The position numbers and the translations under genes were made by a program. This document shows positions 50,005 through 59,655 of a DNA stretch of 64,000 bases, one piece after another; within the stretch, counting starts at the first letter, position 1, and each line of letters opens with the position of its first letter. The DNA comes from Picochlorum sp. 'celeri' (taxonomy: Eukaryota; Chlorophyta; Trebouxiophyceae), in NCBI GenBank assembly GCA_010909725.1, contig JAACMV010000022.1, positions 1,178,001 to 1,242,000 on the forward strand, in the 5' to 3' direction. The notes beneath the pieces were generated by a model. It ran no database searches and was not told the DNA's origin. It worked only from the letters and a program-made list of their open reading frames with translations.

Positions 50005-50066
50005 TCCGTGGACTATTATGTTATCAACACAAGCAAAATCATCATTTAATATCGTATAGAATGGAT

Positions 50067-50803
50067 TCAATCCTCTTGGAGTGCAGAAACCACAAAACCA
50101 GCAGCCACAAAACCCTGCACAACACACAAACCACATGACGGGCAAATCTATCAATACTGTCGCATTTTGGATACGTACCGTAGCCACACCGCCAAATATC
50201 AGGGCAAGTCCATAGCTGAGCGTGGTCTCCAGTCCGTTATCGTGGGGAATCAGCGAAGCAGACAAGACTGCCAACACAATGAATGGCAGAGAGTTGGATG
50301 CGAGCGTAGCAGGGTTACTCGTGAGAACGTCTTCTGCGACTGCAAGTAATCCAAGTCTTTCTGCGGTGCTTAGCAAACCCGCCGACTCGATTTTGGAGAG
50401 AGTCAAACCTGACTTTTCCAGCTTGCTCAAGATGCCAGCCTTTTCAACAGAAGAGAGCAGTTTCTTCTCCTCGATTCGCTTGAACGCGGACTTTCCGCTT
50501 TCCTCACGATCCTCCAGGAAGAGTCCCGTTCCAAAGAATCCTTTCTCCCACTCTTCGTCGTATGAGTTGACCTACACGAGAACAAGTACCCGGGCTAAAT
50601 CCGTGTTCCTCTCTCGCAGCACCAGCAGAGCCAACCAAATCAACGCAATGACACATCTACTGCTCTAAATTACAATGAAAAGTCAAATGTACCTTTTTCG
50701 TCCCAGCCATGGCAACAGTAAGGGGAGATTTCCTTCCACTGCGACGCAGGGAGACCCCGCGAGGGGCCGAAGCGGAAAGTGATACAATGGAGGAAGCCTG
50801 CAT
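50067..50803 (-). CDS. RIQ/DUF1118 plastid protein (thylakoid grana and NPQ)
   Basis: Three exons, 50693-50803, 50179-50571 and 50067-50114, give 183 residues; introns are 121 nt (GTACAT...TGTAG) and 64 nt (GTACGT...GTGCAG), both phase 0. Exon 1 is a transit peptide (MQASSIVSLSASAPRGVSLR). The mature part has the repeated DUF1118 pattern (KAGILSKLEKSGLTLSKIES; AGLLSTAERLGLLAVAEDV) and two membrane helices (SLPFIVLAVLSASLIPHDNG; LALIFGGVATGFVAAGFVVS). In Arabidopsis RIQ1 and RIQ2 set grana stacking and light-harvesting complex behaviour. Without the last splice the frame runs into a false Cys-rich tail. Confidence 0.85.
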
Positions 50804-50983
50804 GTCTTTACTTCTATGTTTAAGATAGATGATATTTAGCTCGAATTATATTTTTGGGGAGGCTTGATGACGCCGGGCCGTGCCCTATGAACCAGCTTGC
50901 TTTTATTATCATCCAGATAAGATTTTTTTTTTACACCAAAAACAATTGTATTGTATTCATCATCATGGACGTTCGTCAGGCAC

Positions 50984-53516
50984 TCATGCAGCTGGCGCTT
51001 TGCTAGCAATAATCTCTTCTTGGATATGGGATGGAACCACCTCGTACTTGTCGAGCTTCATGGAATACTGGGCTCTGCCCTTGGTCATACCACGGAGGTT
51101 AGACACGTAGTTGAACATCTCAGAGAGTGGGACCTCGGCCTTGACCAACTTCATTCCTCCTGGCTTATCGATGAATTCCTGGACCATTCCTCTCCTGGAG
51201 TTGAGGTCTCCGATAACATCACCCATGTGCTCTTCTGGCGTTGTCACCTCGACAGACATGATTGGTTCCAACAGCTTGGCTCCGGCCTTCTTCATTCCGT
51301 CCCTGAAGCACTGGCGGGCGGCGATTTGGAAAGCAAGAACAGATGAATCTACATCGTGATAAGATCCGTCATATAATGTGCATTTCACGTCCACCACTGG
51401 GAAACCTGCCAAACTTCCGTTTGCCATCATATCCTCAAGTCCCTTGACAACACCAGGGATGTACTCCTTTGGAACTACACCACCCTTGATCTCAGAAACG
51501 AACTCAAATCCACTACCAGGCTCTCCTGGCTCGAATTTGATCGCGACGTCGGCGAATTGGCCGGATCCTCCACTTTGCTTTTTGTGCACATATCTAACAT
51601 CGGAAGGCTTTGAGATTCCTTCCCTATAGTTCACCTGAGGAGCTCCCACATCGCATTCGACCTTGAACTCTCTCTTGAGACGGTCGACAATAATTTCGAG
51701 ATGAAGCTCTCCCATGCCTTCAATCACAGTCTGGTTTGTCTCCTCGTCACGTGAGAAGTGGAAAGATGGATCCTCCTGTGCAAGTTTGATAAGCCCTCCA
51801 GTCATCTTGTCCAAATCTCCCTTGGACTTTGGCTCGATCGCAACCTTGATCACAGGGTCTGGGAACTCCATGCGCTCCAAGAGCACGGGTTCTTTCTCGT
51901 CACAGAGCGTGTCTCCAGTGACAACATCTTTCAGTCCCCCGACAGCTACAATGTCTCCGGCACGAGCCATCTTGATGTCTTCCCTACTGTTAGCGTGCAT
52001 TTCCACGAGGCGTCCGATACGCTCTTTCTTTCCTTTAGCGGCATTCAGGGCATAGGACCCAGCTTCCAAAGTTCCTGAGTACACGCGAATGAAGGTCAAT
52101 GATCCCACAAATGGATCAGTCATGACCTTGAATGCAAGAGCTGAGAAGGGCTCATCATCGGAAGACTTTCTTCTCATTTCCACCTCAGCATCATCCACCT
52201 GAGATCCTTTCACATCTTCGACGTCAGTTGGTGCTGGAAGGTACTCGACCACGGCATCCAAGAGGGGCTGCACACCCTTGTTCTTGAAGGCAGTTCCGCA
52301 GCACATTGGGACAAAGTGTCCACCAATGGTTCCCTTTCTGATCAACTTTTTCAACTCGTCTTCACTTGGTACTTCTCCTTCCAGATACATCATCATGGCA
52401 TCATCATCCATTTCCACCGCGGCTTCGATCAACTTTTCGCGCCACTCCTCAGCACTGGCCTTCAGGTCCTCTGGGATTTCTACCTCATCAAAGGAGGCAC
52501 CCAAATCTTCTCCATTCCATACAATGGCCTTCATCTTGATGAGATCAATCACCCCTCCAAAGTCTTCCTCTGCCCCAATAGGGATCTGGATAACCAAGGG
52601 ATTGGCTCCCAAGTTCTCCACAATCATATCTCTTGTGCGGAAGAAGTTAGCTCCCATCCTGTCCATCTTGTTGACGAAGCAAATTCGAGGAACTCCATAC
52701 TTGTCTGCCTGACGCCAGACGGTTTCTGACTGGGGCTCTACCCCTGCAACAGAGTCAAAGACGGCAACTGCTCCATCCAAAACACGGAGGGCACGCTCCA
52801 CTTCCAGGGTAAAGTCAACGTGCCCTGGGGTATCGATAATGTTAATGCGATGGCCCTTCCATGCACATGTGGTGGCAGCAGATGTGATGGTGATTCCACG
52901 CTCCTGCTCCTGCTCCATCCAATCCATGGTAGCACCTCCATCATGGACTTCCCCAATCTTGTAACTCTTTCCGGTATAGAAAAGGATGCGCTCGGTGGTC
53001 GTGGTTTTCCCGGCGTCAATGTGTGCCATGATTCCAATATTACGGTATTTGTCAAGAGGGACCTCGCGCTTCTCTCCGTTTGCCTGGACAACGAGGGCCT
53101 CAGACCTCCTCTGTGAACCAGAGGTTGTCACCCGAACTTTCTGCCCCTACACACAATCAATACCAATGAGGCCAGAAATATACACGGTACATAACAATCA
53201 GATATAATTGCAGTGCAGCGACTGTGTCTCGTGGGCACATGTCCAGACCAGGTCTCGCGACACGAACGAGAGGTGGGAGAGTTTTGGTGCCGCCTTCGCT
53301 CTTGGGACCCCAATGAGCGCGCATGATCACAATGTACTATCGCATTTCATTAGATATCCAAAAACGTACAGCAAATGATGAATTTGTGAGGTCGGTTGAG
53401 AAACCAGTCGAGGCTGAGCGCTGGTTCAAGCGTGCTCGTGCAGCAACTCCGCGAGCAAACGCTCGTGGGGCTGCAGGCACGGCAGATTTTCCATTCACAG
53501 CTGTTTTCTGGTACAT
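50984..53516 (-). CDS. cpEF-G: Plastid elongation factor G
   Basis: Two exons, 53370-53516 and 50984-53146, give 769 residues; the 223-nt intron has a GTACGT donor and a GTGTAG acceptor, phase 0. Exon 1 gives a transit peptide ([20 protein letters not shown] ... [11 protein letters not shown]); this exon is less certain than the rest because the join is not conserved. The mature enzyme starts near [20 protein letters not shown]. Motifs G1-G4 are [28 protein letters not shown] and NKMDRMGAN; domain IV-V has [20 protein letters not shown] and [17 protein letters not shown]. It works on plastid ribosomes. TGTAA occurs 49 nt after the stop. Confidence 0.93.
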
Positions 53517-53745
53517 TGTGACACACAAATTCAAGTAAAAAACTGAATCGATAGAAATAGGAATGGTGGGCAATGTGGGTGTCCCAAGGCCTTCCTCTCT
53601 ATCGTGAGGCTCTCGGGCCATACAGTGCACTGGGATTCCTCTTGTGGCCCAGGTGGCGAATTGAGATCGACATGCCGACAGCGCTTCACAAGTTCATTCC
53701 TTACACATTCAAATACATCAGACAGCGAAAAAAAATGACTGACAA

Positions 53746-55321
53746 CTAGCGATCGCCTGCACGAACGGCTGCTGCCTCTATCAGACGCCACTGCTCCTGC
53801 CTCTTGGCACAATTGGCCCTTTCCCTGGCCAAACTTTCCTCGTACGCCTTCCTGCACCGCTCGTACAGCTTCGGATCCATGTTCTGAAACATTTTCCTAA
53901 CATTCATTGATAAATTTTGAACGGCTGGATTCCAGTGTTGCTTTGCATTCTCCTCCAGAGCTCCAACAACCAGTGGGACAACACTAGCCTTGTTGTGATG
54001 GAGCAACTGCACAATATACTCGTTGTTCCACAAGAACAGCGAGCGCTCTCCCACCTGAAAGTGGTTTGAGGTCAAGCATTTCGATATTTGCTTCATCAGA
54101 GGTTCTGCCACGGCGGCAAACTCCTCATCCCTCGTGAGCTCCAAAACTTCCTCCAGCTCCCCCAGAAAGAGCACCTCTTTGTGGCTGTTGGTCACGGGCC
54201 AGAACTTCAAAAGGCCTCTGATGACCACTTCTGCTAACGAATGATCCTTTTCTACAAACTGTGTCACGCAGTACGACAACTGTTGATGATATAGTGGAAG
54301 ATTTTTGGGCTTGTGCAATGGCAGGAGGGCCCTCTGCAAGAATGTCTTGTGCTCCTCCTTGAGCGGCAATGCAAATCCGTTGATGATCGACCCTAAAATT
54401 TCCAATAATTCAGCTATTCCGTTGTGCCTATCTGTTTCGTAGACGAATCGATAAAATACATGATTGATAGACTTTCGAATAAAGGGCCGATGTGCCATGA
54501 ATTTCCCATAAATCCTGTGAAGAATGGTCTTCAGGTAATCTCTCTCCCGAGGATCTTCGCTATCAAACAAATCCAGAAGCTTCAAAATAAAATGATGGTT
54601 AATATATTGCTTGGCTACCTTGGCATCGGTGTCGCTCGACACGACATACCGGAGCAATAATTCGTATACTATAGAGAGGTGCGACCACGCAGGCTCCAAC
54701 AGCGGTTCCTCCTCGTCCAACTCATAACTCTCCCCGGTGGTTGAATGCTTGCTGGGTGGCAGCTCTCTAAATAAATTGGCAGCAATCATATGGACAACAT
54801 GAGGAGATACATCTTCTGTAAACTTGCCTCCTCCAGAGTTGATGTAATCAATCAAATCCTGCAGAGCCTCCCGCTTCATCTCCTTCTCCCTCACATCTAC
54901 AGCCGGGCTGGTGAAATCAAAGGTGTACGAGCACATTTCCAACTTTCTCACGAAAACTTCCTGTCGGTGATGGATGTCAACATTTCTCAGATGAGGAAGC
55001 GACTCTGCAGATGGCAGACAAGAGCAAAAACCTGTGAGTAGACCAACCCAACAGACTTGCACAACACAAAACCCCGCTCGTACCTCTATATGCATTCAAC
55101 ATAGACTCTCTAGATTTCGTCCTTTTAATTTTAGTATTCACATGAGCTGGTTCAGAGTGCCCTCGCCTGAGCGGGTGCTGCATTTTGGCCGATGACCCTG
55201 ACTGGTCCACGTCGCAGCTCCCTTGCCTCCTGTGACCTTGCTGTTGCGCCTTCCCCTTGACACTCGTCATACCCAGCTTTGCCTTCATGGACTTGAACAG
55301 GCTCGGCGTGTTGTCCCCCAT
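53746..55321 (-). CDS. PP2A regulatory subunit B56 (B-prime)
   Basis: Two exons, 55084-55321 and 53746-55004, give 498 residues; the intron (55005-55083) has a GTACGA donor and a CTGCAG acceptor behind a pyrimidine-rich tract. A second in-frame acceptor at 55032 would add nine residues (GFCSCLPSA). The N-terminus is basic and Ser rich (MGDNTPSLFKSMKAKLG). The B56 HEAT-like core is clear: RQEVFVRKLEMCSYTFDF, HVVHMIAANLFRELPPS, EPAWSHLSIVYELLLRYV, LFDSEDPRERDYLKTILHRI, LKFWPVTNSHKEVLFLGELE and ISKCLTSNHFQVGERSLF. It directs PP2A to LxxIxE-type substrates. TGTAA lies 41 nt after the stop. Confidence 0.93.
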
Positions 55322-55631
55322 CGTTCACCCCAACAAACAAGCGACCCGTGTTGATTGGTGAATGATTCTTTGTTTGGAACATACGTACACACCGAGGTGT
55401 GTCTCTTGTCCGGATATGTCTCCTGTTACTTTGCAATCGGTAGTTTTCAATATGTTTATGGATCAACCCCAGGCATGACATGGGTCTATCCTGTGCAAAC
55501 TGGAGACCCAGATCTCCGCATAAGATCTCCTTGTGCATACAAGATGTGCCTTTTGGGCCATGATGACACTGTAGCACTGGGCAGAAACACTTTCATCTAT
55601 TTATAATCATTGCATAGTCCATTGATTCGAT

Positions 55632-57056
55632 ATGGTGGCGACAGTGCACGCCATTGTCCTCGTGGACGCTGCACGGGAATTGGGTGCGCTCACTGCGGAC
55701 AACAAGGGGTGTCCGGTCGGCGTTCTATTGCCCATAGCAAATAAACCAATGATAAGCTATGTTTTAGAGGCATTGAGCAGGTCCGGAATCGTCAACGTGA
55801 CTCTGGTGCGTGCCAATTTTATTTTTTTTTGTCCTGCTGCTTTCTTGGGTGCTCTCCTGTTCAATCCTCATGCGACCTCGGTGCCTGTCATCGTGTAGGC
55901 TGGAAGTAATGAGGATTCCATGCGTTTGTTGTCGGAATGGTGTCGTTCCGGGTATTCAGGTCCTTGCGTCGTAGACACCTTGTGTGACGGGAATTGCGGG
56001 AAGGCCCCCGTGAGCCTCATTCGCCAACTCCTTCCCAAACTGACAGGATGCGAGAATATAGTCGTTATGGAGGGCAATGTAGTCACCGATCTGGCGCTCA
56101 GGGCGCAGATGCTGGCCCACGATATGAAGGAGGCGCTTCTGACCATGGTTGTGGGGAAGGCACCTGTGGAGACAGGAGATTCCGGAAAGAGTGTCGCTCC
56201 GACCGACTACTTTAGTATACAGCCGGATGGGGTTGTATCTGTATATTGCCATGCCCAAGAAAAATTGCGGGACGTTAGGATTGCAGAAGCGTGTCTGTCA
56301 AAGCATGTCCACCTGACCATTCGAAAGGACTGCAGGGATATGAAGACGTATATTTTCCGCAGGAATAAGCTATCTTCTATTTTAGAAGAGAATACTGGAT
56401 TAACGGATATACAGAAGCACCTGATTCCGTACCTAGTCAGGTATCAACTGGTGAGTAGCAACAAGGTGGGCAACTCAATGGCGACCCTCGATAGAACCAG
56501 CAGTACAAACCTGACAGCTTGCTCTGGCAGCGAGTCTCACCTCCACTTACAGTCGATGAAACACGATTCTCAGCAACAGGCTCACGCTGTGATCGCGTAC
56601 AGGGTTCCGCAAGACGTGTATTGTGAGCTGATTGATTCTCTGGCCTCGTATTCCAGTGCCAACAGGGACGTGTTAGCACCTCACATCGCCAGCAAATTTA
56701 TCGATTTGAAGCCGAATGCTCGATCTGATGCCTTTATAGATAGTCCAGTAGAGTTTGGAAATAAAGTCACGGTTGGTAACGGAAGTATTGTGGGCAGAGG
56801 TAGTACCTTGGGAGACAGATGCAGCATCAAGCGCTCGGTCGTTGGACCATCCTGTCACATTGGAGCGAGCTCCAAAATCATCAATTGCGTTATACATGAT
56901 GGAGTCAATATAGGAGACGGTTGTCACATCCAAAACTCCATCATCTGTTGCAATGCGGTCATTGCCAGCAAGATTTCCATGAAGGACTGCCAAGTCGGTG
57001 CTGAAGTGACTGTAGCCGATCCAGGCAATTACAAATCCGAGGAATTTTTCGATTGA
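55632..57056 (+). CDS. EIF2B3: Translation initiation factor eIF2B subunit gamma
   Basis: Two exons, 55632-55805 and 55899-57056, give 443 residues; the 93-nt intron (GTGCGT...GTGTAG) is phase 0, restoring GIVNVTLAGSNEDSM. The N-terminal half is a nucleotidyltransferase-like fold (VHAIVLVDAARELGALTADN; VGVLLPIANKPMISYVLEAL). The C-terminal half is a left-handed beta-helix with hexapeptide repeats (GNGSIVGRGSTLGDRCSIKR; ASSKIINCVIHDGVNIGDGC). This pairing is typical of eIF2B gamma, which with epsilon forms the catalytic GDP-GTP exchange module for eIF2. TGTAA occurs at 57079 beside an AAAT repeat. Confidence 0.9.
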
Positions 57057-57081
57057 TTGATCCTTTTATGTTGTGGTGTGT

Positions 57082-57101
57082 AAATAAATAAATAAATAAA
57101 T
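57082..57101 (+). repeat. AAAT microsatellite
   Basis: Five AAAT units in the 48-bp gap between the eIF2B-gamma stop and the convergent gene's stop. It may supply polyadenylation signals to both strands. Confidence 0.8.
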
Positions 57102-57103
57102 AT

Positions 57104-57931
57104 TCATGGCATGATGCGAATCATGGCGAAGAACAGCGGCCTAGGAAACAGCCGAGAAAGACCTGTTGCTGCAGGGGTCTCCTCTTGGTACCCGAGCCCA
57201 ACCAATACCCCGGGACCCACGACGCGCACATAATCAGTAAAGTCTCCATCGAAAGGAGGAGGGTTCTTTCTGGGTCCGACCCATCCAAGATCTGATGCAA
57301 GTGCTGCAAGTTCCCCTTCCTCCTCCTCCGGGAGGGCATATGACAATACCATATCACATGTGTCTGACAACATTGGCACCAGAGAACCGCCGACGGCAGC
57401 CTTGAAGTACAGAGGGCCTGGATACCCTCTGTTCTTCAGAACATTTCCATGGAAAACCCTGCCATAGATATTAGGGTGGGGAGTCTCCTTGTCCTCGCCA
57501 GGCATGGAGAAGAAGGCCTTTTCAAAATACTCTTGCCCCAACAGCCTGATGGGCAACGCTGCCCTGCCACGGTATCGAACGAGGCTAGAGTCTTCGCCGG
57601 GTAGATCATTCCAAATGCTGTAGGATGGGACTTTGGACGAAGAAATATCCGCGATGGAAGCCTCGTGCCGTTGTCCCGCCAACCGCCACATTCGTAAAAT
57701 ATCTGCGTTCGTCAACTCATCCAGCATTTTCACCCTATCTTCCTCTGGTATCTCATCAATCTTATTCCATAACAGAAGCCCGAGGTTCACACTGTCTTTG
57801 CTGTAAGGCACGAGAGTCTCAGCAGTTTTCACCAGATTGACGACACTCTTGACCGCGCTGGACCTCGCAATCCCCAGATGCCTCGTTTGACCGTCCAGAC
57901 GGGTATATTTCCATTGCATGCCGATTACCAT
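57104..57931 (-). CDS. Uncharacterised protein, 275 residues
   Basis: A single exon from the first ATG (57931). I do not recognise the family. Visible parts: an N-terminal Lys-rich segment, a helical region (NLGLLLWNKIDEIPEEDRVK; MLDELTNADILRMWRLAGQR), a central LVRYRGRAALPIRLLGQEYFE block and a C-terminal half rich in Pro and aromatic residues (FDGDFTDYVRVVGPGVLVGL), ending near a hydrophobic PLFFAMIRIMP. Codon use looks like the neighbouring genes. A possible upstream exon with an ATG near 57996 (MYKPLAVPPNRSLSAQRALE) would supply a presequence but could not be joined in frame. Confidence 0.65.
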   Translation of the reverse strand: MVIGMQWKYTRLDGQTRHLGIARSSAVKSVVNLVKTAETLVPYSKDSVNLGLLLWNKIDEIPEEDRVKMLDELTNADILRMWRLAGQRHEASIADISSSKVPSYSIWNDLPGEDSSLVRYRGRAALPIRLLGQEYFEKAFFSMPGEDKETPHPNIYGRVFHGNVLKNRGYPGPLYFKAAVGGSLVPMLSDTCDMVLSYALPEEEEGELAALASDLGWVGPRKNPPPFDGDFTDYVRVVGPGVLVGLGYQEETPAATGLSRLFPRPLFFAMIRIMP

Positions 57932-58055
57932 CTCGTTCGAGGGCCCTCTGCGCCGACAGACTTCTGTTCGGTGGAACCGCGAGGGGCTTGTACATGGACG
58001 GCCTTTCCCAGATGGACAATTCTTACAATATCAATTACAATATCATGCATATACA

Positions 58056-59204
58056 TCAATAGACGACGTCATATCCGAGCAGCTTTTCGAAGGTGGGATT
58101 CATCCTCGCATTGACCGCTTCTACGAGGTGCGATGTCTCTGTGTCTCTCTCCTCCGTTTCCTTCTCTAGGGTATGGGCCCGAAAGTACACACTCCTTTCA
58201 AAGTAGTCCTTCGGAGCCATGCTAGTACCAGATTGCGCCCTTCCGTGATACCCGGTCAACACGGTTGGCATCTCTCCTTTCATGGTCCACCCAGTCAAAT
58301 TCTGCACGGCCCGAACAAAAGCCTCCTGCTGCATGGGCAACACATTCTCCTCCGCTCGAACGACCATCACACAGTTGCTGGATGTGATTGCTGACTTTAA
58401 ATGGTTGCAAAACTTTTTCATTCGTAGGTCGAAAATGTCCTCAAATGACTCGCCCGGAGTGATGTGGGCACCTCTCTGCCAGGGAGTCGAGACAAACTCC
58501 AGAGGGCCCTTCCTACTCGCTCGGATCTGCGCCGAGTCGCAGAAGTAGCAGTCTCGCATCATCGATCTGACCCAGTCGTATGCATTGCGAATGGAAATGA
58601 CCGTTAGCCCGGGATAGAAATGCCCATCATCCTGCTGTGAATTGTGTTTATGATTGTTCAGACCAAATTCGCGCTGGAATTCCGCAACTTTCACCCACGG
58701 AAATCGCTTTCGGATCTTTTCTTTCGATTCCAACATGACGTCGAAATTCGCATGGACGAGGTCTGCAGCAGCATTCGAGCCACAATGCCTCTCTCCAAGA
58801 ATGTGAAAGTGTCTTGACACCTGTCCTGTGCATTTCTCATTCACCGAGACGCCCTCCGGAACTCTGCAAACAGAGATCAAAGCATCCATATCAACAGGTT
58901 TCATGTGTTGATGCACCAGGCCAGCGTATCTCCTCTGCTCTTCAGGCCTTGTGGACCCAGCATCGTCCTGCAGCTTGTTGTCACCAGGACGCACTTTGCG
59001 GCCCTGTAGACCCGAATTCTCTGCTGCCAAGTTGCTGACGGAGAGACCATACAGCCCCTTCCACAGGAGAATAACAATCACGAGGACGGTCGCGAGCGCC
59101 TGTGCTACCTGCCCCAACCCCGCTGAGACCTTCTTCTTCTTCTTCTTGTTCTTCGCTTGCACGGAAAACAGCCCATGACCTGATTTCCTCTCGCTCCTTT
59201 GCAT
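58056..59204 (-). CDS. Type II membrane protein, sulfotransferase-like
   Basis: A single exon of 382 residues, ATG start at 59204. A cytosolic Lys-rich tail (AKNKKKKKKVSAGLGQ) precedes one membrane helix (ALATVLVIVILLWKGLYGL), the arrangement of Golgi enzymes. The lumenal part has FHILGERHCGSNAAADLVHA, where GERHCGS resembles the 5'-phosphosulfate loop, and VISIRNAYDWVRSMMRDCY, which fits the 3'-phosphate RNPxDxxxS motif of PAPS sulfotransferases. A role in sulfating glycans or proteins in the Golgi is inferred; the substrate is unknown. Six Cys residues may form disulfides. Confidence 0.7.
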   Translation of the reverse strand: MQRSERKSGHGLFSVQAKNKKKKKKVSAGLGQVAQALATVLVIVILLWKGLYGLSVSNLAAENSGLQGRKVRPGDNKLQDDAGSTRPEEQRRYAGLVHQHMKPVDMDALISVCRVPEGVSVNEKCTGQVSRHFHILGERHCGSNAAADLVHANFDVMLESKEKIRKRFPWVKVAEFQREFGLNNHKHNSQQDDGHFYPGLTVISIRNAYDWVRSMMRDCYFCDSAQIRASRKGPLEFVSTPWQRGAHITPGESFEDIFDLRMKKFCNHLKSAITSSNCVMVVRAEENVLPMQQEAFVRAVQNLTGWTMKGEMPTVLTGYHGRAQSGTSMAPKDYFERSVYFRAHTLEKETEERDTETSHLVEAVNARMNPTFEKLLGYDVVY

Positions 59205-59243
59205 CTATCTGTCCTATTGATACTACATGATATTAGAACAATT

Positions 59244-59462
59244 ATGTCCCAGCCTCGTGCTCAAGGTTCACCTAGGGCTTCTCATCGTTGGCCAGCTCAG
59301 AGTTCCCAGTGGGAATCGACGATCTGTTGGCGGTTTTGTCAACGAGCACCAGAGATACCACGATGTCCTCCAATTGGTGGAATGCACGACTACAACCTCG
59401 AGAATGAATACATAAAGTTGAAATTTTGTGAATTGGTCGACAGATACTCGCAGAAGGTATAA
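59244..59462 (+). CDS. Small hypothetical protein, 72 residues
   Basis: ATG to stop in one exon: begins MSQPRAQGSPRASHRWPAQS and ends HDYNLENEYIKLKFCELVDR. The C-terminal helix looks like a protein, the N-terminal half is low complexity. No family is recognised. The stop TAA overlaps a GTATAA that could act as a splice donor, so a further exon is possible. It lies divergent from the sulfotransferase-like gene, 39 bp from its start. Confidence 0.35.
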   Translation: MSQPRAQGSPRASHRWPAQSSQWESTICWRFCQRAPEIPRCPPIGGMHDYNLENEYIKLKFCELVDRYSQKV

Positions 59463-59655
59463 TTGTCTACCACAAGTCACCCAAACTCCTTTGGACCACA
59501 CACTGCCAAGTGGTGAGAGGGTTGGGACTTTGGGAACACAATTGGATGCGAATGATATTATATTTGAGCATTTACTATCTTAATTATAACTGTCTCTGGA
59601 GTGATCGTTACGTGCGTTGATCGGGTACGGTCGAGATACTTGAGTCGAAGAAGAT

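Noticed and set aside
53147..53369. Alternative first exon of plastid EF-G starting at an ATG near 53323 ([19 protein letters not shown])
   Set aside because: No phase-compatible donor leaves a normal-sized intron; the exon ending TTTGCT-GTACGT at 53370 fits phase and gives a better transit peptide.
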